64,000 nucleotides of DNA from Hydrangea macrophylla. Its lineage: Eukaryota; Streptophyta; Magnoliopsida; Cornales; Hydrangeaceae. Where the stretch lies: contig CM066987.1 of the NCBI GenBank assembly GCA_033977485.1, positions 52,540,533-52,604,532 of the forward strand, written 5' to 3'. The translations under genes and the position numbers were made by a program. This document shows, in pieces, positions 46,451 through 56,366 of this stretch; positions within the stretch are counted from its first letter, which is position 1, and the number at the start of each line of letters is the position of its first letter. The notes beneath the pieces were generated by a model. The model had not been told where the DNA came from. It did not search any database and worked only from the letters and a program-made list of their open reading frames with translations.

Positions 46451-47311
46451 ACGACGAATCAACTCCAAAATCGTCGTCGTTATTTCAGGCCGAAATACAA
46501 AGCACACTTAAATGTTTAAGAAAAACTTGAACTATTAACATCCAACCTATTCCAATGGCCGACCTTGGAAACAACGAAAACAACCAAAACAATGGGAAAT
46601 AACCCTAATGTACCTCCGCCTCATCCGCTTAAAATTATTTCATTCGTACAGCTTATACGCCACAAGCAGGTATCGAATTACTGGAGGTGACGACATCTCA
46701 CTTTGAGATAAAGTCATCTACCATGACGCTACTCCCTTCATTCCATGGCCGTGTTAAAGAAGATCCTTATCATCACTTAGGAGAGTTTCAATACATATGC
46801 TCTACATTGAAATCCAAAATCTAACTGATAATGAATTTAAATTGTGTCTCTTTCCATTCTCCTTAAAGGATAAAGCTATGTATTGGCTCCAATCTCTTGA
46901 GCCAAACACTATTAAAACATGGGAAGCATTACATATCGCATTTTTACAAAAGTTTTTCCCCATCACAAGAACTAATCAAATAAGAAAATCCGTAATGAAC
47001 TTTGTGATGCAAGATGGGGAAACGCTCTATGACACTTGTGAACAATTTAAAAGAATTATTACACTATTGCCCACATCATCAAATTCCCAAGTGGCAATTG
47101 GTACATATCTTCTACGAGGGACTTGTTCCCTCACTTCGTAATACCGTCAATGTCGTTTGTATAGGTACCTTCCTACACAAAATCGCCGACGAGGCATGGA
47201 AAATTTTTGAAACATAAAGTGAGAATTAGATGCATCAAGCCGTGTCGGTTCGTCCTGAGGGGTGTCTTCCACCTAAACCCAAGCGAGAGAAGCGTTTCGA
47301 GTCAAGTCATT
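46451..47311 (+). pseudogene. Athila-1 gag remnant
   Basis: The frame resumes after the Ogre-related insertion. At about 46797-47220 it reads FSLKDKAMYWLQSLEPNTIKTW and FLQKFFPITRTNQIR, then after a frameshift FYEGLVPSLRNTVN and KIADEAWKIFET. This is the gag core of Athila-type elements, which builds the particle. A frameshift near 47080 and stop codons kill it. It is cut at 47312 by LTR D, and the rest is beyond the window or lost. Confidence 0.8.
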
Positions 47312-49012
47312 TGTCACACCCATTCCAAAATTTCATAATTTTATCTTGCATGAATAGAAATTGTAAGTTTATCAATGTTAGTTGATAATGGTGATGAGGT
47401 TGACTGTGGTTCAATGGTAAGGTGTCAATGATGATACGGGAACACAGTATTTCATGTTGCATTTGTATGGTTAAATGACATTTATATGCTTTAAATGTTA
47501 TTTGATATATCTGGTATTCCTGTGAATAGTAATTATACATGTGTAGTATAATTTCTAATAATTTTGATACTGTTAGATATCATTTTGAGAACTGTGGTGA
47601 GAATGTGAGCGTTACATTAAATAAAAAGTTAGGTTGTGTAAAGATTCCACAGAATTTAGTTTTCGGACGTGATTTTGGACCAAACGACACTTAGTCGAAA
47701 ACTTTTGTAATTTATAATTTTTACTCGTAAAGTTATAAAATGGACGTGTGCGACATTTCATGGATTAATTAGAAGTTTGAGAAACTCGCTGGGAGGTAAA
47801 CGCGATTCCTGAAGAGTTTAGCTATAAATAGGTGAGGGTGAGATTTTATTTCTCACAAACCTTCTGAAATATCTTGAGAGAGGAGAGAGGAAAGAGATTT
47901 GATCCTACAGGCTTTGCGACGACGATCGGCGACCTTTCGTTTGTCAGATTTTTACCAAATTTGAGATTTGAACTCGTGGAGGTAAGATCTACGTTTTGAT
48001 TCTACTTAGGCCACGTTTGGAAAATTTTTATAAAAATCTAATTTCTAGACTTTTTGTGGAAAACATGTATAAACTTGTGGGACTCATCTTAAATTTGAAA
48101 TCCGACGTTTAATCGGCCCTCTAGTCGATCCTTCAAAGTTTGAAGAGAATCACACGAGGTATGAAGTTCTAACTTGTGAAATATAGGGAAATACATGTTT
48201 TAAATTTCGACGACGAAATTGTGATCTGGGCAAAATCCATGTGTTAATCTTAGGCCCGTTAATTATGCACGCAATTAATTATAAAAAGCATGCCTACTTT
48301 TATGCGAGCACATTGAGTTGTCTATGTGGGTTAAAGGGGAGTCTTATACAAATTCATGCCGGAGTAAGCTTCTCGATGTTTGAGAATTTTAGTAGCGATG
48401 GCTACTGTGCATGGTTTAAGGCTTGGACTTGCCAGGGCACTTGGGGATGTAATGGTTGTAGGCTTGGACTAGCCATTGACATCGCGGTTTAAGGCTTGGA
48501 CTTGCCGCTACCGGGTGAAGGCGTATTTTTCTCCCTAGAGACTATTGATATGATTTATGAGATTAAAGCATGATTTGTCATATATTGCATATGCTAGAAC
48601 TTGTGCACTCAACATATAGCTGAGCAGTGGAGATTTACTCCATTACACGTAAGAAGAAAGACAAGAAGAAGCATGAGGAGTGAGGCCATTGAGGAACGCC
48701 GGGGAATCACCTTGTTCATATCTTTTGTTCTCTTTTCCTTAAACTTGTACTAAGAGCTTTAAATTCGTAACATGTTTAGTGTGGAATCTTGGGAGAGATT
48801 GTAGTATTGTAATCGTTAGTAAACTTTTCTAGTTACATTTTAAATCGTTGGTATACAATCGTGTTTGTGTTGTTTTTGAATTGGAGGAGTGTAGTTTGGA
48901 ATAGTGTAGAGAATTAGTGTGCTGATGCGAATCAGTCGACTGATTTTTGTTTCAGTCGATTGGATCGCTGTGCGGAATTGAACAATGCTTGATGATATGT
49001 CAAGAAATATTC
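47312..49012 (+). mobile_element. LTR D, distant relative of the element A LTR
   Basis: Begins TGTCACACCC and aligns, with clear divergence, to the middle of the element A LTR: CTTAGTCGAAAACTTTTGTA, GAGAAACTCG-TGGGAGGTAAACG, the TATA box GCTATAAATAGG (47821), CTTTGCGACG-CGACGACCTTTCGT and the GGAGGTAAGA donor-like site. It has one exact palindrome (48933) and a one-base variant (48953). The expected last 130 bp or so are missing because element C starts at 49013. TSD TCATT (47307-47311) could not be confirmed on the right. Confidence 0.7.
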
Positions 49013-49608
49013 TGTAATTGTTCGACCGCCACGTGTTCAGCCAATCGCCCGGGAAAACCGGATTTGAGGCGTGGAGCCCACGCTCCCGAGGTGTCCTGCT
49101 GTTGCTGACCGGGATACCCGGGCGGTCGTGGTGAGGCCCCAAGAGATGCGGCATCAGTTATGTTTCCAAACTGTTTCCTTATACAGCCATGACTCTATCA
49201 AGAGGAATCAATGGTTTCCTAAACCACTTAGGAAACTTTCCAAACATTGTACAAATCCATTGCGATTAGATTAGGCTTCCTAATCTGACAAGCTTACCAT
49301 GTAAGGGTGGACTCTTGCACCTATAAAAGATCCCACCTGCCCTCTCAAGAGGGATCCGACTATCAATTCTCTAAGCATACAAGCCTGTACTAGAGAACTC
49401 ACCGTTTACACGCATACACCCGGCCGGTATTACTGGTAGTGCCGCCCACCATTGTTGGCTCACCAGGCCTGCTGGTGATCTGTTAGTGAGATGCGCACAG
49501 ACGCACCCGTGGATGTAGGTCACCTCGTTAACGGGACCGAACCACATACAAATCTTTTGTGGCTTTATTTTCTGTCTAGATTACCCTTACTAATTTTCAG
49601 CATCATCA
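49013..49608 (+). repeat. 5' LTR of element C
   Basis: This 596-bp segment runs from TGTAATTGTTC to CATCATCA just before the primer site. A TATA box (CTATAAAAG) lies at 49321. The right half is similar to the LTR of element B. The left end is the first TG after LTR D homology and awaits confirmation from a 3' LTR. Confidence 0.7.
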
Positions 49609-49611
49609 GTT

Positions 49612-49629
49612 TGGCGCCGTCTGTGGGAA
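49612..49629 (+). other. Primer-binding site of element C
   Basis: TGGCGCCGTCTGTGGGAA follows the LTR after a GTT spacer, as in element B. The site type is common in Tat-lineage elements. Confidence 0.8.
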
Positions 49630-49672
49630 ACGACACAGTTTTCTCATCAACACAAATCTTTGACTGATCGAT

Positions 49673-51733
49673 ATGCCGCCAAAGAAGGGTAAGAAAACCG
49701 CTGATTCAGCCAGTCAGGAAGACATGCAGATCGAGCCGCGGGCTACCTCCATGACCACTGACCAGGTCACGGCGGCGCTGGAACAACTCTTGGAGGGCCA
49801 GCTCCGAACACAACAGCAAATAGAGGCGCTTATGGCCCAGCACGAAAAGGCGGTTGGGGACCATGAGAAAAGCCCTTCATCGGGAAAGCGGTCCGAAAAG
49901 AGCGCTCCCAGCCAAGGGCCCATTCGGACGCGCGGAAAAACCCGATCTGCTCTAGTGTCCCAACCAGATCGCGAACGTCATCCGGAGGGAGAACGTAGCC
50001 AGGCTACCAAGCGCTCGCAGAGAGGACCTCGGTACGTCCCTCGTCGAGCGCGCCGCGTGGAGGATGCCAGGATCCTCATTGAGCGGAGACGAGCTGCGAG
50101 GGGAGAAGCGCCCGGACGTAAAGCCCGGGAGTCTGTCAATGATCCACCCGTCCTGAGCCGGGGGGATCTTAGGCACAGACTATCCCGGACCCACAGCCGA
50201 GTGTCATCCCCGAGGTCGACGCGCTTTGAGGATGAGGCCTCGTCATCTGACCCTACCTACCACTCGGACACAGAAAAGAGGACCGGGCACACGGACGTCA
50301 AGGCTCAGGTTGAGGAGTTGCAGCAGCAGATTGAGAGGCTGAACCGCAAGTCCGGCCACGACCTCACAAATACAGAAACGGAGTCGCCCTACACTATCCG
50401 GGTGACGCAATTTCCAATTCCGCGGAAGTTCAAACCCCCTCACCTCAGCTCATATGATGGCAAGGGGAGTCCGGTGGACCACATCCGCACTTATAAGGCG
50501 CAGATGGCACTGGTCACTACGATAGACGAGTTGCTGTGTCTGGCCTTCCCTAGTACTCTCAAGGGATCAGCCGCACAGTGGTTCCATGCCCTGAAGCCCC
50601 GGACGTTCGACAACTTCAAAGCCCTCAGCAAACTCTTCATCAGCCAGTTTGTCGGGATGCTAGACCGATCCCAACCAGATACCCAGCTGCTAGCCATCAA
50701 GCAGCAAAAGGGTGAATCTTTAAGGGAGTATGTGGATCATTTCAACCAGCAGAGGCTCCTGATCCGCAACCTCAATGAGACGGCCGCGATCATGGCCTTC
50801 TTTTCAGGAGTTCAACACACCAAGGTGGCCACGTCTTTTCATCGGAATCGACCGGCCACCCTGGTGGAACTCTCGGAAAGAGTTGGGAAGTATATAGACA
50901 CCGAAGAATTTTTGAAGGCAAAACGCGCCAGCCAGGCGGGAGACGAATCCCCGCAAGCCAAGCGCAAGCGCGAGGGATCAGAGAAGGGTCCGGGAAAGAA
51001 GCCGAAGCAAGATCAGCGGGACGTTAGGGGCCAGCCCCCAACAGCTTTTACTCCCCTTTCCCGGCCCATACATGAGGTGATGGCCGCTGTAGAAGCACAG
51101 AGGCTGCTCCCGCAGCCAGCTAAACTCAGAGCCCCACCCGGTAAGAGAAACCGGGAGAAGTTTTGCCGTTATCACAGGGATCACGACCACGAAACGGAGG
51201 ATTGCTTCAAGTTAAAGATAGCAATCGAGAAGCTGATCGAGCAGGGGCATCTTGCCGAGTTCGTCACAACGGATAGACGGCCCCGACTGGAAGCCCAAGC
51301 TCCCGGTCAGCCCCCTCCACCACTCGGCCACATTAATATGATCTCCGGAGGAACATCTGGCGGAGGTGATTCTCAGTCGGCGCGGAAGAGGCATGCCCGA
51401 GCATCCCGAGCGGATGTATGGCAGGTCCAATCCACCGGCTCCTCACCAGCCGATGTTCTGACGTTCTCGTCCGACGACGCACAGGGCCTCCACTGCCCCC
51501 ATGATGACCCGCTAGTAGTAACGCTTTCTATAGCTAACTATATGGTCCAGAGGGTGCTGGTTGACACAGGCAGTTCGTCCGACATAATGTTTACAGCGGC
51601 GTTCGAGCAACTCGGGATTGACCGGGATCGGCTCCGGCCAGTTGCTACTCCCCTGGTCGGATTCAACGGCTCCAGCACTCAACCGCTCGGCACGATCGAA
51701 CTCCCAGTTCTCATGGGGACCTACCCGCAGTAG
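49673..51733 (+). CDS. gag: Element C gag-protease (686 residues, ends at an internal TAG)
   Basis: The N-terminal 240 residues are basic and Ser/Arg-rich with Gln-rich helices (QQQIEALMAQ). The gag domain follows at about 250-420 (LLCLAFPSTLKGSAAQWFH, FISQFVGMLDRSQPDT, GESLREYVDHFNQQ). A Tat-type zinc motif CRYHRDHDHETEDC is at about 497-510, and the protease active site VDTGSSSDIMF at about 629. The frame ends with TAG at 51731-51733 inside the protease; the same frame continues at once into pol. Element B has CAG at that codon, so one C-to-T change explains the stop. Start ATG 49673 (MPPKKGKK) matches the start in B. Confidence 0.9.
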   Translation: MPPKKGKKTADSASQEDMQIEPRATSMTTDQVTAALEQLLEGQLRTQQQIEALMAQHEKAVGDHEKSPSSGKRSEKSAPSQGPIRTRGKTRSALVSQPDRERHPEGERSQATKRSQRGPRYVPRRARRVEDARILIERRRAARGEAPGRKARESVNDPPVLSRGDLRHRLSRTHSRVSSPRSTRFEDEASSSDPTYHSDTEKRTGHTDVKAQVEELQQQIERLNRKSGHDLTNTETESPYTIRVTQFPIPRKFKPPHLSSYDGKGSPVDHIRTYKAQMALVTTIDELLCLAFPSTLKGSAAQWFHALKPRTFDNFKALSKLFISQFVGMLDRSQPDTQLLAIKQQKGESLREYVDHFNQQRLLIRNLNETAAIMAFFSGVQHTKVATSFHRNRPATLVELSERVGKYIDTEEFLKAKRASQAGDESPQAKRKREGSEKGPGKKPKQDQRDVRGQPPTAFTPLSRPIHEVMAAVEAQRLLPQPAKLRAPPGKRNREKFCRYHRDHDHETEDCFKLKIAIEKLIEQGHLAEFVTTDRRPRLEAQAPGQPPPPLGHINMISGGTSGGGDSQSARKRHARASRADVWQVQSTGSSPADVLTFSSDDAQGLHCPHDDPLVVTLSIANYMVQRVLVDTGSSSDIMFTAAFEQLGIDRDRLRPVATPLVGFNGSSTQPLGTIELPVLMGTYPQ

Positions 51734-54700
51734 GTTTCCATGCTCACCAATTTCGTGATAGTGGAGGCCCCATCGGCCTACAACGTCATTCTCGGGAGGC
51801 CGACCCTCAACAGAGCCCGAGCAGTTGTCTCCACATACAGCTTGATCGTGAAATTCCCGACTCCCCAGGGACCTGGATGCTTGCGAGGAGATCAGACCAC
51901 GGCTCGAAGTTGTTATGTCAGCTCGTTGCGCCGGTGGACAATCTCCGAATCACTGAACATCCAAGAAATGGACCCCCAGGACCAGAGGGACGTGATCGGG
52001 CCCATGGAAGAATTGGAGCAAGTTGTGCTAGATCCAGAACACCCGGGCCGCACGGTCAACATAGGCGCACTACTGGAGCCCGCCTTGAAAGAAAAGTTGA
52101 TCCAGTTCCTGAGGCAAAACCAGGACGTTTTTGCTTGGAGTCACGAGGACATGCCCGGAATTGATCCCCGAGTAATGTCCCATCGTCTCAATGTCAGCCC
52201 AGACTGCCGTCCGGTAAAGCAGAAGCGAAGGGGCATAGCCCCCAAAAGACAAAAAGCTGTAAGTGAGGAGGTCGCGAAGCTCCTAAAAGCTAACTCCATC
52301 CGGGAGGTCCACTACCCCGACTGGTTGGCCAATGTTGTCCTGGTCAAGAAGAGCAATGGCAAATGGAGGATGTGTGTGGACTTCACCGACCTCAACAAGG
52401 CCTGTCCCAAGGACTGTTATCCGCTGCCCAGGATAGACCTCCTTGTTGATTCAACGGCAGACCACTCACTCCTCTCGTTCATGGACGCCTACTCGGGGTA
52501 CAATCAGATCAGCATGTACCCCGGGGATGAAGAGAAGACGGCGTTCATCACCGACCAAGGCACGTACTGTTACAGAGTTATGCCCTTCGGCCTCAAGAAT
52601 GCCGGGGCTACATACCAACGCCTGGTCAACTTCATGTTCAGAGACCTCATCGGAAAGTCCATGGAAGTATACGTGGACGATCTCCTGGTCAAGAGCCGAG
52701 ATGAACCCGATCACCTGGAGCATCTGGCCGGGGCCTTCAGCATTTTGAGAAAATTCAGGATGAGGTTGAACCCGGCCAAATGCACCTTTGGGGTCTCATC
52801 CGGAAAGTTCCTCGGTCATCTAGTCAGCAGACGGGGAATCAAAGCAAACCCCGACAAAATCCAGGCTATCATCAACATGCGGTCTCCCAAGTCAACAAAG
52901 GAAGTTCAAAGCCTAGCCGGACGGGTGGCCGCACTGAACAGATTCGTCTCCCGAGCTACTGACCGGTGCCTCCTGTTCTTTAAAATCCTCCGTAAAGCTT
53001 TTCAATGGTCGGAGGAGTGCGAGGAGGCATTCCAGGACCTCAAGAAGTACCTGGCCTCTCCTCCTCTACTGACGACACCTACAGCCGGAGAGGAACTATT
53101 CCTGTACCTGGCAGTGTCACCATCGGCGGTTAGCTCGGCACTTATTCGGGAAGAGCACGGGATACAGTTCCCAGTGTACTATACCAGTCGGGCGTTGCAA
53201 GGGGCGGAGAGCCGATACTCCCGCATCGAGAAATTGGCCTTCGCCCTCATTACCTCCGCCCGAAGGCTCCGGCCGTACTTCCAGGCCCATGCCATTGTAG
53301 TACTCACCGATCAACCTCTCCGCAATATTCTCTCTCGGCCAGACACGTCCGGAAGGCTCGTTAAATGGGCTTTGGAACTGGAGGAGTTTGAGGTAACTTA
53401 CCGGCCGCGGACGACCATCAAGGGACAAGCCATCGCAGATTTTCTGGTCGAGTTTACGTATCTCGAAGACCCGGTTGAAGAACCCGAGCCTACGGCCTTA
53501 CCGCCCGGATTGCAATCCGGCATCCCTACTTGGGTACTGTATGTCGATGGTTCTTCTAACCAGCAAGGTAGTGGTGCCGAGATCATCTTGACTACCCCCG
53601 ACGGAATCCAGCTCGAATATGATTTGAGATTTGGGTTTCGTGCCTCCAACAACGAGGCCGAATACGAAGCCCTCCTGGTCGGGTTACAATTAGCCATTTC
53701 AATGAGTGCACAACAAGTCGAGAGCTACAGCGACTCCCAGCTCGTGGTCAATCAGGTAAACCAGGAATATGAAGCACGGGAAGATAGCATGATAGCCTAC
53801 TTAGCCCTCGTCCGGACGGTTTCCAAACAGCTCCGAGGATTCTCCCTCACTCGGATACCTAGAGAAGAGAACACCAGAGCTGACCGACTTGCTCGCCTCG
53901 CCCCGTCGTCTGAGTCCGACTTGCCCGGGATAAGGATACAATTCCTGCCCGAGCCAAGTGTGATCAACTTAGAAGGAATGGAGGTCGACCCGGTCACTCT
54001 GGGGCCCAGTTGGATGGACCCGATCGTGACATTCTTGACGACAGGAGGGCTGCCAAACGATAAAGAGGAAGCAAGGCGGGTCAAATACCGGGCAGCACGA
54101 TACCATATTCTCGATGGTGTCCTCTACAAGAGAGGATTCACTATCCCGTACCTCCGCTGCGTTCATCCAACGCAAGTTCAAGCCATATTGTTTGAAATCC
54201 ACGAAGGTGTGTGCGGGAACCATGTAGGAGGCCTGACACTTTCCAGAAAGGCCCTACTGCAAGGTTATTACTGGCCAACCATGGCCCGAGACTCGCAGGA
54301 GTACGTTCGAAGATGTGACAGGTGCCAACGATACTCTCCCATGATAAACCGACCGGGAGAACTTCAGACCCCGGTCCATAGCCCCTGGCCATTCGCCCAA
54401 TGGGGGATCGACATCGTTGGTCCCTTACCGACAGGAAAAGGGCAGGTTAAGTTTGCCGTAATAGCCGTTGACTACTTCACCAAGTGGGCAGAAGCCGAGC
54501 CCCTGGCAACGATAACCGAGCGAAAGATGGAGCATTTTGTGGAGAGAAATATCCTTAGCAGGTTCGGCATTCCACGAGTCCTGGTCAGCGACAATGGAAG
54601 ACAATTCGATACACCTATCTTTAGACAGTTCTGCTCGGACTATAGGATACTGAATCATTACTCTTCTCCCGAGCATCCACAAGCTAATGGTCAGGCCGAG

Positions 54701-54925
54701 GTAACCAACCGCACGATCTTGCAGTCGATTAAAACGAGGTTGGAAGGTGCCAAAGGCCTGTGGGCTGATGAACTCCCAGCCCTCCTGTGGGCCTACCGCA
54801 CCACACCCCGGGCAGCTACGGGTGAAACCCCATTTTCTTTGACTTATGGTTTCGAGGCAGTAGTCCCCACAGAGCTCGGGCTGCCCACATACCGAGTGGC
54901 TACCTTCAATGGCCCAGATAATTAG
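51734..54925 (+). CDS. pol: Element C pol: protease end, reverse transcriptase, two RNase H domains, integrase
   Basis: Same frame as gag, after the TAG; the first ATG is 51740 (1061 residues from there). Residues 10-45 hold the second protease motif NVILGRPTLNRA. Reverse transcriptase follows at about 180-370 with VDFTDLNKACPKDCYPLPRID, FMDAYSGYNQI and catalytic YVDDLLV near 310. The first RNase H lies at about 440-560 and looks degenerate (FLYLAVSPSAVSSAL in place of an acidic start). The second, archaeal-like RNase H is at about 595-725 with intact LYVDGSS, NNEAEYEAL and YSDSQLV. Integrase starts near 815 with HHCC (CDRCQ) and DDE in IDIVGP, VSDNGRQF and GQAEVTNR. The stop TAG at 54923 is the first codon of the inserted MITE. 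Confidence 0.92.
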   Translation, partial: VSMLTNFVIVEAPSAYNVILGRPTLNRARAVVSTYSLIVKFPTPQGPGCLRGDQTTARSCYVSSLRRWTISESLNIQEMDPQDQRDVIGPMEELEQVVLDPEHPGRTVNIGALLEPALKEKLIQFLRQNQDVFAWSHEDMPGIDPRVMSHRLNVSPDCRPVKQKRRGIAPKRQKAVSEEVAKLLKANSIREVHYPDWLANVVLVKKSNGKWRMCVDFTDLNKACPKDCYPLPRIDLLVDSTADHSLLSFMDAYSGYNQISMYPGDEEKTAFITDQGTYCYRVMPFGLKNAGATYQRLVNFMFRDLIGKSMEVYVDDLLVKSRDEPDHLEHLAGAFSILRKFRMRLNPAKCTFGVSSGKFLGHLVSRRGIKANPDKIQAIINMRSPKSTKEVQSLAGRVAALNRFVSRATDRCLLFFKILRKAFQWSEECEEAFQDLKKYLASPPLLTTPTAGEELFLYLAVSPSAVSSALIREEHGIQFPVYYTSRALQGAESRYSRIEKLAFALITSARRLRPYFQAHAIVVLTDQPLRNILSRPDTSGRLVKWALELEEFEVTYRPRTTIKGQAIADFLVEFTYLEDPVEEPEPTALPPGLQSGIPTWVLYVDGSSNQQGSGAEIILTTPDGIQLEYDLRFGFRASNNEAEYEALLVGLQLAISMSAQQVESYSDSQLVVNQVNQEYEAREDSMIAYLALVRTVSKQLRGFSLTRIPREENTRADRLARLAPSSESDLPGIRIQFLPEPSVINLEGMEVDPVTLGPSWMDPIVTFLTTGGLPNDKEEARRVKYRAARYHILDGVLYKRGFTIPYLRCVHPTQVQAILFEIHEGVCGNHVGGLTLSRKALLQGYYWPTMARDSQEYVRRCDRCQRYSPMINRPGELQTPVHSPWPFAQWGIDIVGPLPTGKGQVKFAVIAVDYFTKWAEAEPLATITERKMEHFVERNILSRFGIPRVLVSDNGRQFDTPIFRQFCSDYRILNHYSSPEHPQANGQAEVTNRTILQSIKTRLEGAKGLWADELPALLWAYRTTPRAATGETPFSLTYGFEAVVPTELGLPTYRVATFNGPDN

Positions 54926-55117
54926 GGGTGAACAAAAAAACCGAAAACCGACCGAAATCGAACGACCAAAAAACCGATTGGTCGGTTTATAAAATACATG
55001 TACAAGCTAAAACCGATCGAAAAACCGACCGAAACCGCAAAACCGACCGAAACTGAACCTATTGGTCGGTTTTAAAATACACAAAAAACCGACCGAAACC
55101 GACCGCGTACACCCCTA
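54923..55117. mobile_element. hAT-type MITE in the integrase gene
   Basis: This 195-bp element has ends TAGGGGTG and CACCCCTA and a perfect 8-bp target duplication CAGATAAT (54915-54922 and 55118-55125), the hAT length. The body is a series of AACCGACCGAAA and inverse TTGGTCGGTTT repeats. It adds an in-frame TAG and shifts the frame by 203 bp, so it truncates the integrase C-terminus. Confidence 0.92.
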
Positions 55118-55125
55118 CAGATAAT

Positions 55126-55449
55126 GGAGAAGCCCTCAGGACAGAACTAGACCTGGTGGAAGAAAAAAGAGACCAGGCCTATCTAAAAGTGCCAGCTTAC
55201 AAGCAAAGGGTCTCGCGGTATTACAATAGTAAGGTGAAGCATCGTAGCTTTCAAGTCGGGGACCTTGTCCTTAAGGCAGTGAACCAGTCCACCCGAGTCC
55301 CAAGCCATGGGAAGTTGGGAGCAAACTGGGAAGGACCGTATATAGTAACTCGGGTCAACCGACCGGGAACCTACTGGCTACAGAGCATGGACGGGCACGA
55401 TCTCACCCATCCTTGGCACGTGCAACACCTCCGCAAGTATTATCAGTAG
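55126..55449 (+). pseudogene. Element C integrase C-terminal region, separated by the MITE
   Basis: The continuation encodes VEEKRDQAYLKVPAYKQR, the GPY/F-type module (FQVGDLVLKAV, GKLGANWEGPYIVTRV) and the ending HPWHVQHLRKYYQ. The GPY/F module binds DNA non-specifically in gypsy integrases. No internal stops occur, so the MITE is a late insertion. Confidence 0.88.
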
Positions 55450-56366
55450 CATCTGGCTACGGGAGTTTAGTGTTATAAGGAAAATTCTTTTCATGTAGTC
55501 CTGTTGGGACAATTGTTACAGATTGTTACCTTTTAAATAAAATTGAAAAGTTTGCTTTGAAAACTTACTCCTGTCAGTACATCGTGCAATGCACCAAAAA
55601 GACCTCGGGCCTAACCCCGAGGCACCAAAAAGACCTCGGGCCTAACCCCGAGGCACCAAAAAGACCTCGGGCCTAACCCCGAGGCACAAAGAAGACCTCG
55701 GGCCTAACCCCGAGGAACGAAAAAGACCTCGGGCTTAATCCCGCGGCACAAAAAGACCTCGGGCTCCGAACCCAGGCACCAAAGGACCCTGCAACCACCC
55801 ATGTTCCAGGTCGGTTTCCTATGGTCGATCCCCAGCACGCCCCCGCCTTAACAGGAATCTCGGGGGCAAGAGGGTTCACACCTAAATAGGAAATTAACTA
55901 AAGTTTCGCCTAGGTCCAGCCAACGACGGGGCCGAACCCCTAGGTGGCCGACGATGGCAAGCTTAAAATGCTCCTGCAACCACCCATGTCCCAGGTCGGT
56001 TCCCTACGGCCACTCACTCCCGTACTCCCATACTCCCGCCTTAGCAAAATGCTTGGGGGGCAGGGGAATAAGGGGAACATAGAGAAGCTAAAACAGGGAA
56101 TCATACCATCTTACTAGGTGTTCTGTTGGTTACGGTCCTAAAGCATTTGCTAAGGCAGGTGTTAGGTCGGCCACAACCGTACGGATACTAGCAAATACAA
56201 ACAGCACAAAAAAAGGCACGTATACGAAGTTGATGAAAGGTTGACCTTAAGGGTCTTTTTCATTAATTAAATATACAAAGCCTGGGGGGCAATTGTAGCA
56301 GCCTCCCCAAAATAAAAAAAAACTACAAGCACTGAAAACAAACAGCAGGAAGGAGGGACCGGGGAG
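55450..56366. other. Spacer between pol and the first antisense gene
   Basis: Convergent transcripts should end here. It has a 31-bp tandem array (55590-55780), two related CAACCACCCATGTYCCAGGTCGG segments (55790 and 55978) and G-rich purine tracts at 55861, 56064 and 56283 that look like polypurine tracts without an LTR after them. Confidence 0.6.
55590..55785. repeat. 31-bp tandem repeat in element C 3' region, about six units
   Basis: Units contain AAAAAGACCTCGGGCCTAAC and CCCGAGGCACC. The first copies are identical and the later ones diverge, which suggests recent expansion from the left. Confidence 0.9.

Noticed and set aside
47312..49012. LTR D as the 5' LTR of element C
   Set aside because: The segment at 49013-49608 matches the LTR of element B and directly precedes the primer site, while D resembles the element A LTR. 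D is therefore a separate, older insertion.
54923..54925. End of pol as a natural stop codon
   Set aside because: The TAG is the first codon of the hAT MITE terminal repeat, and homologous integrase sequence resumes after the second target duplication at 55126.
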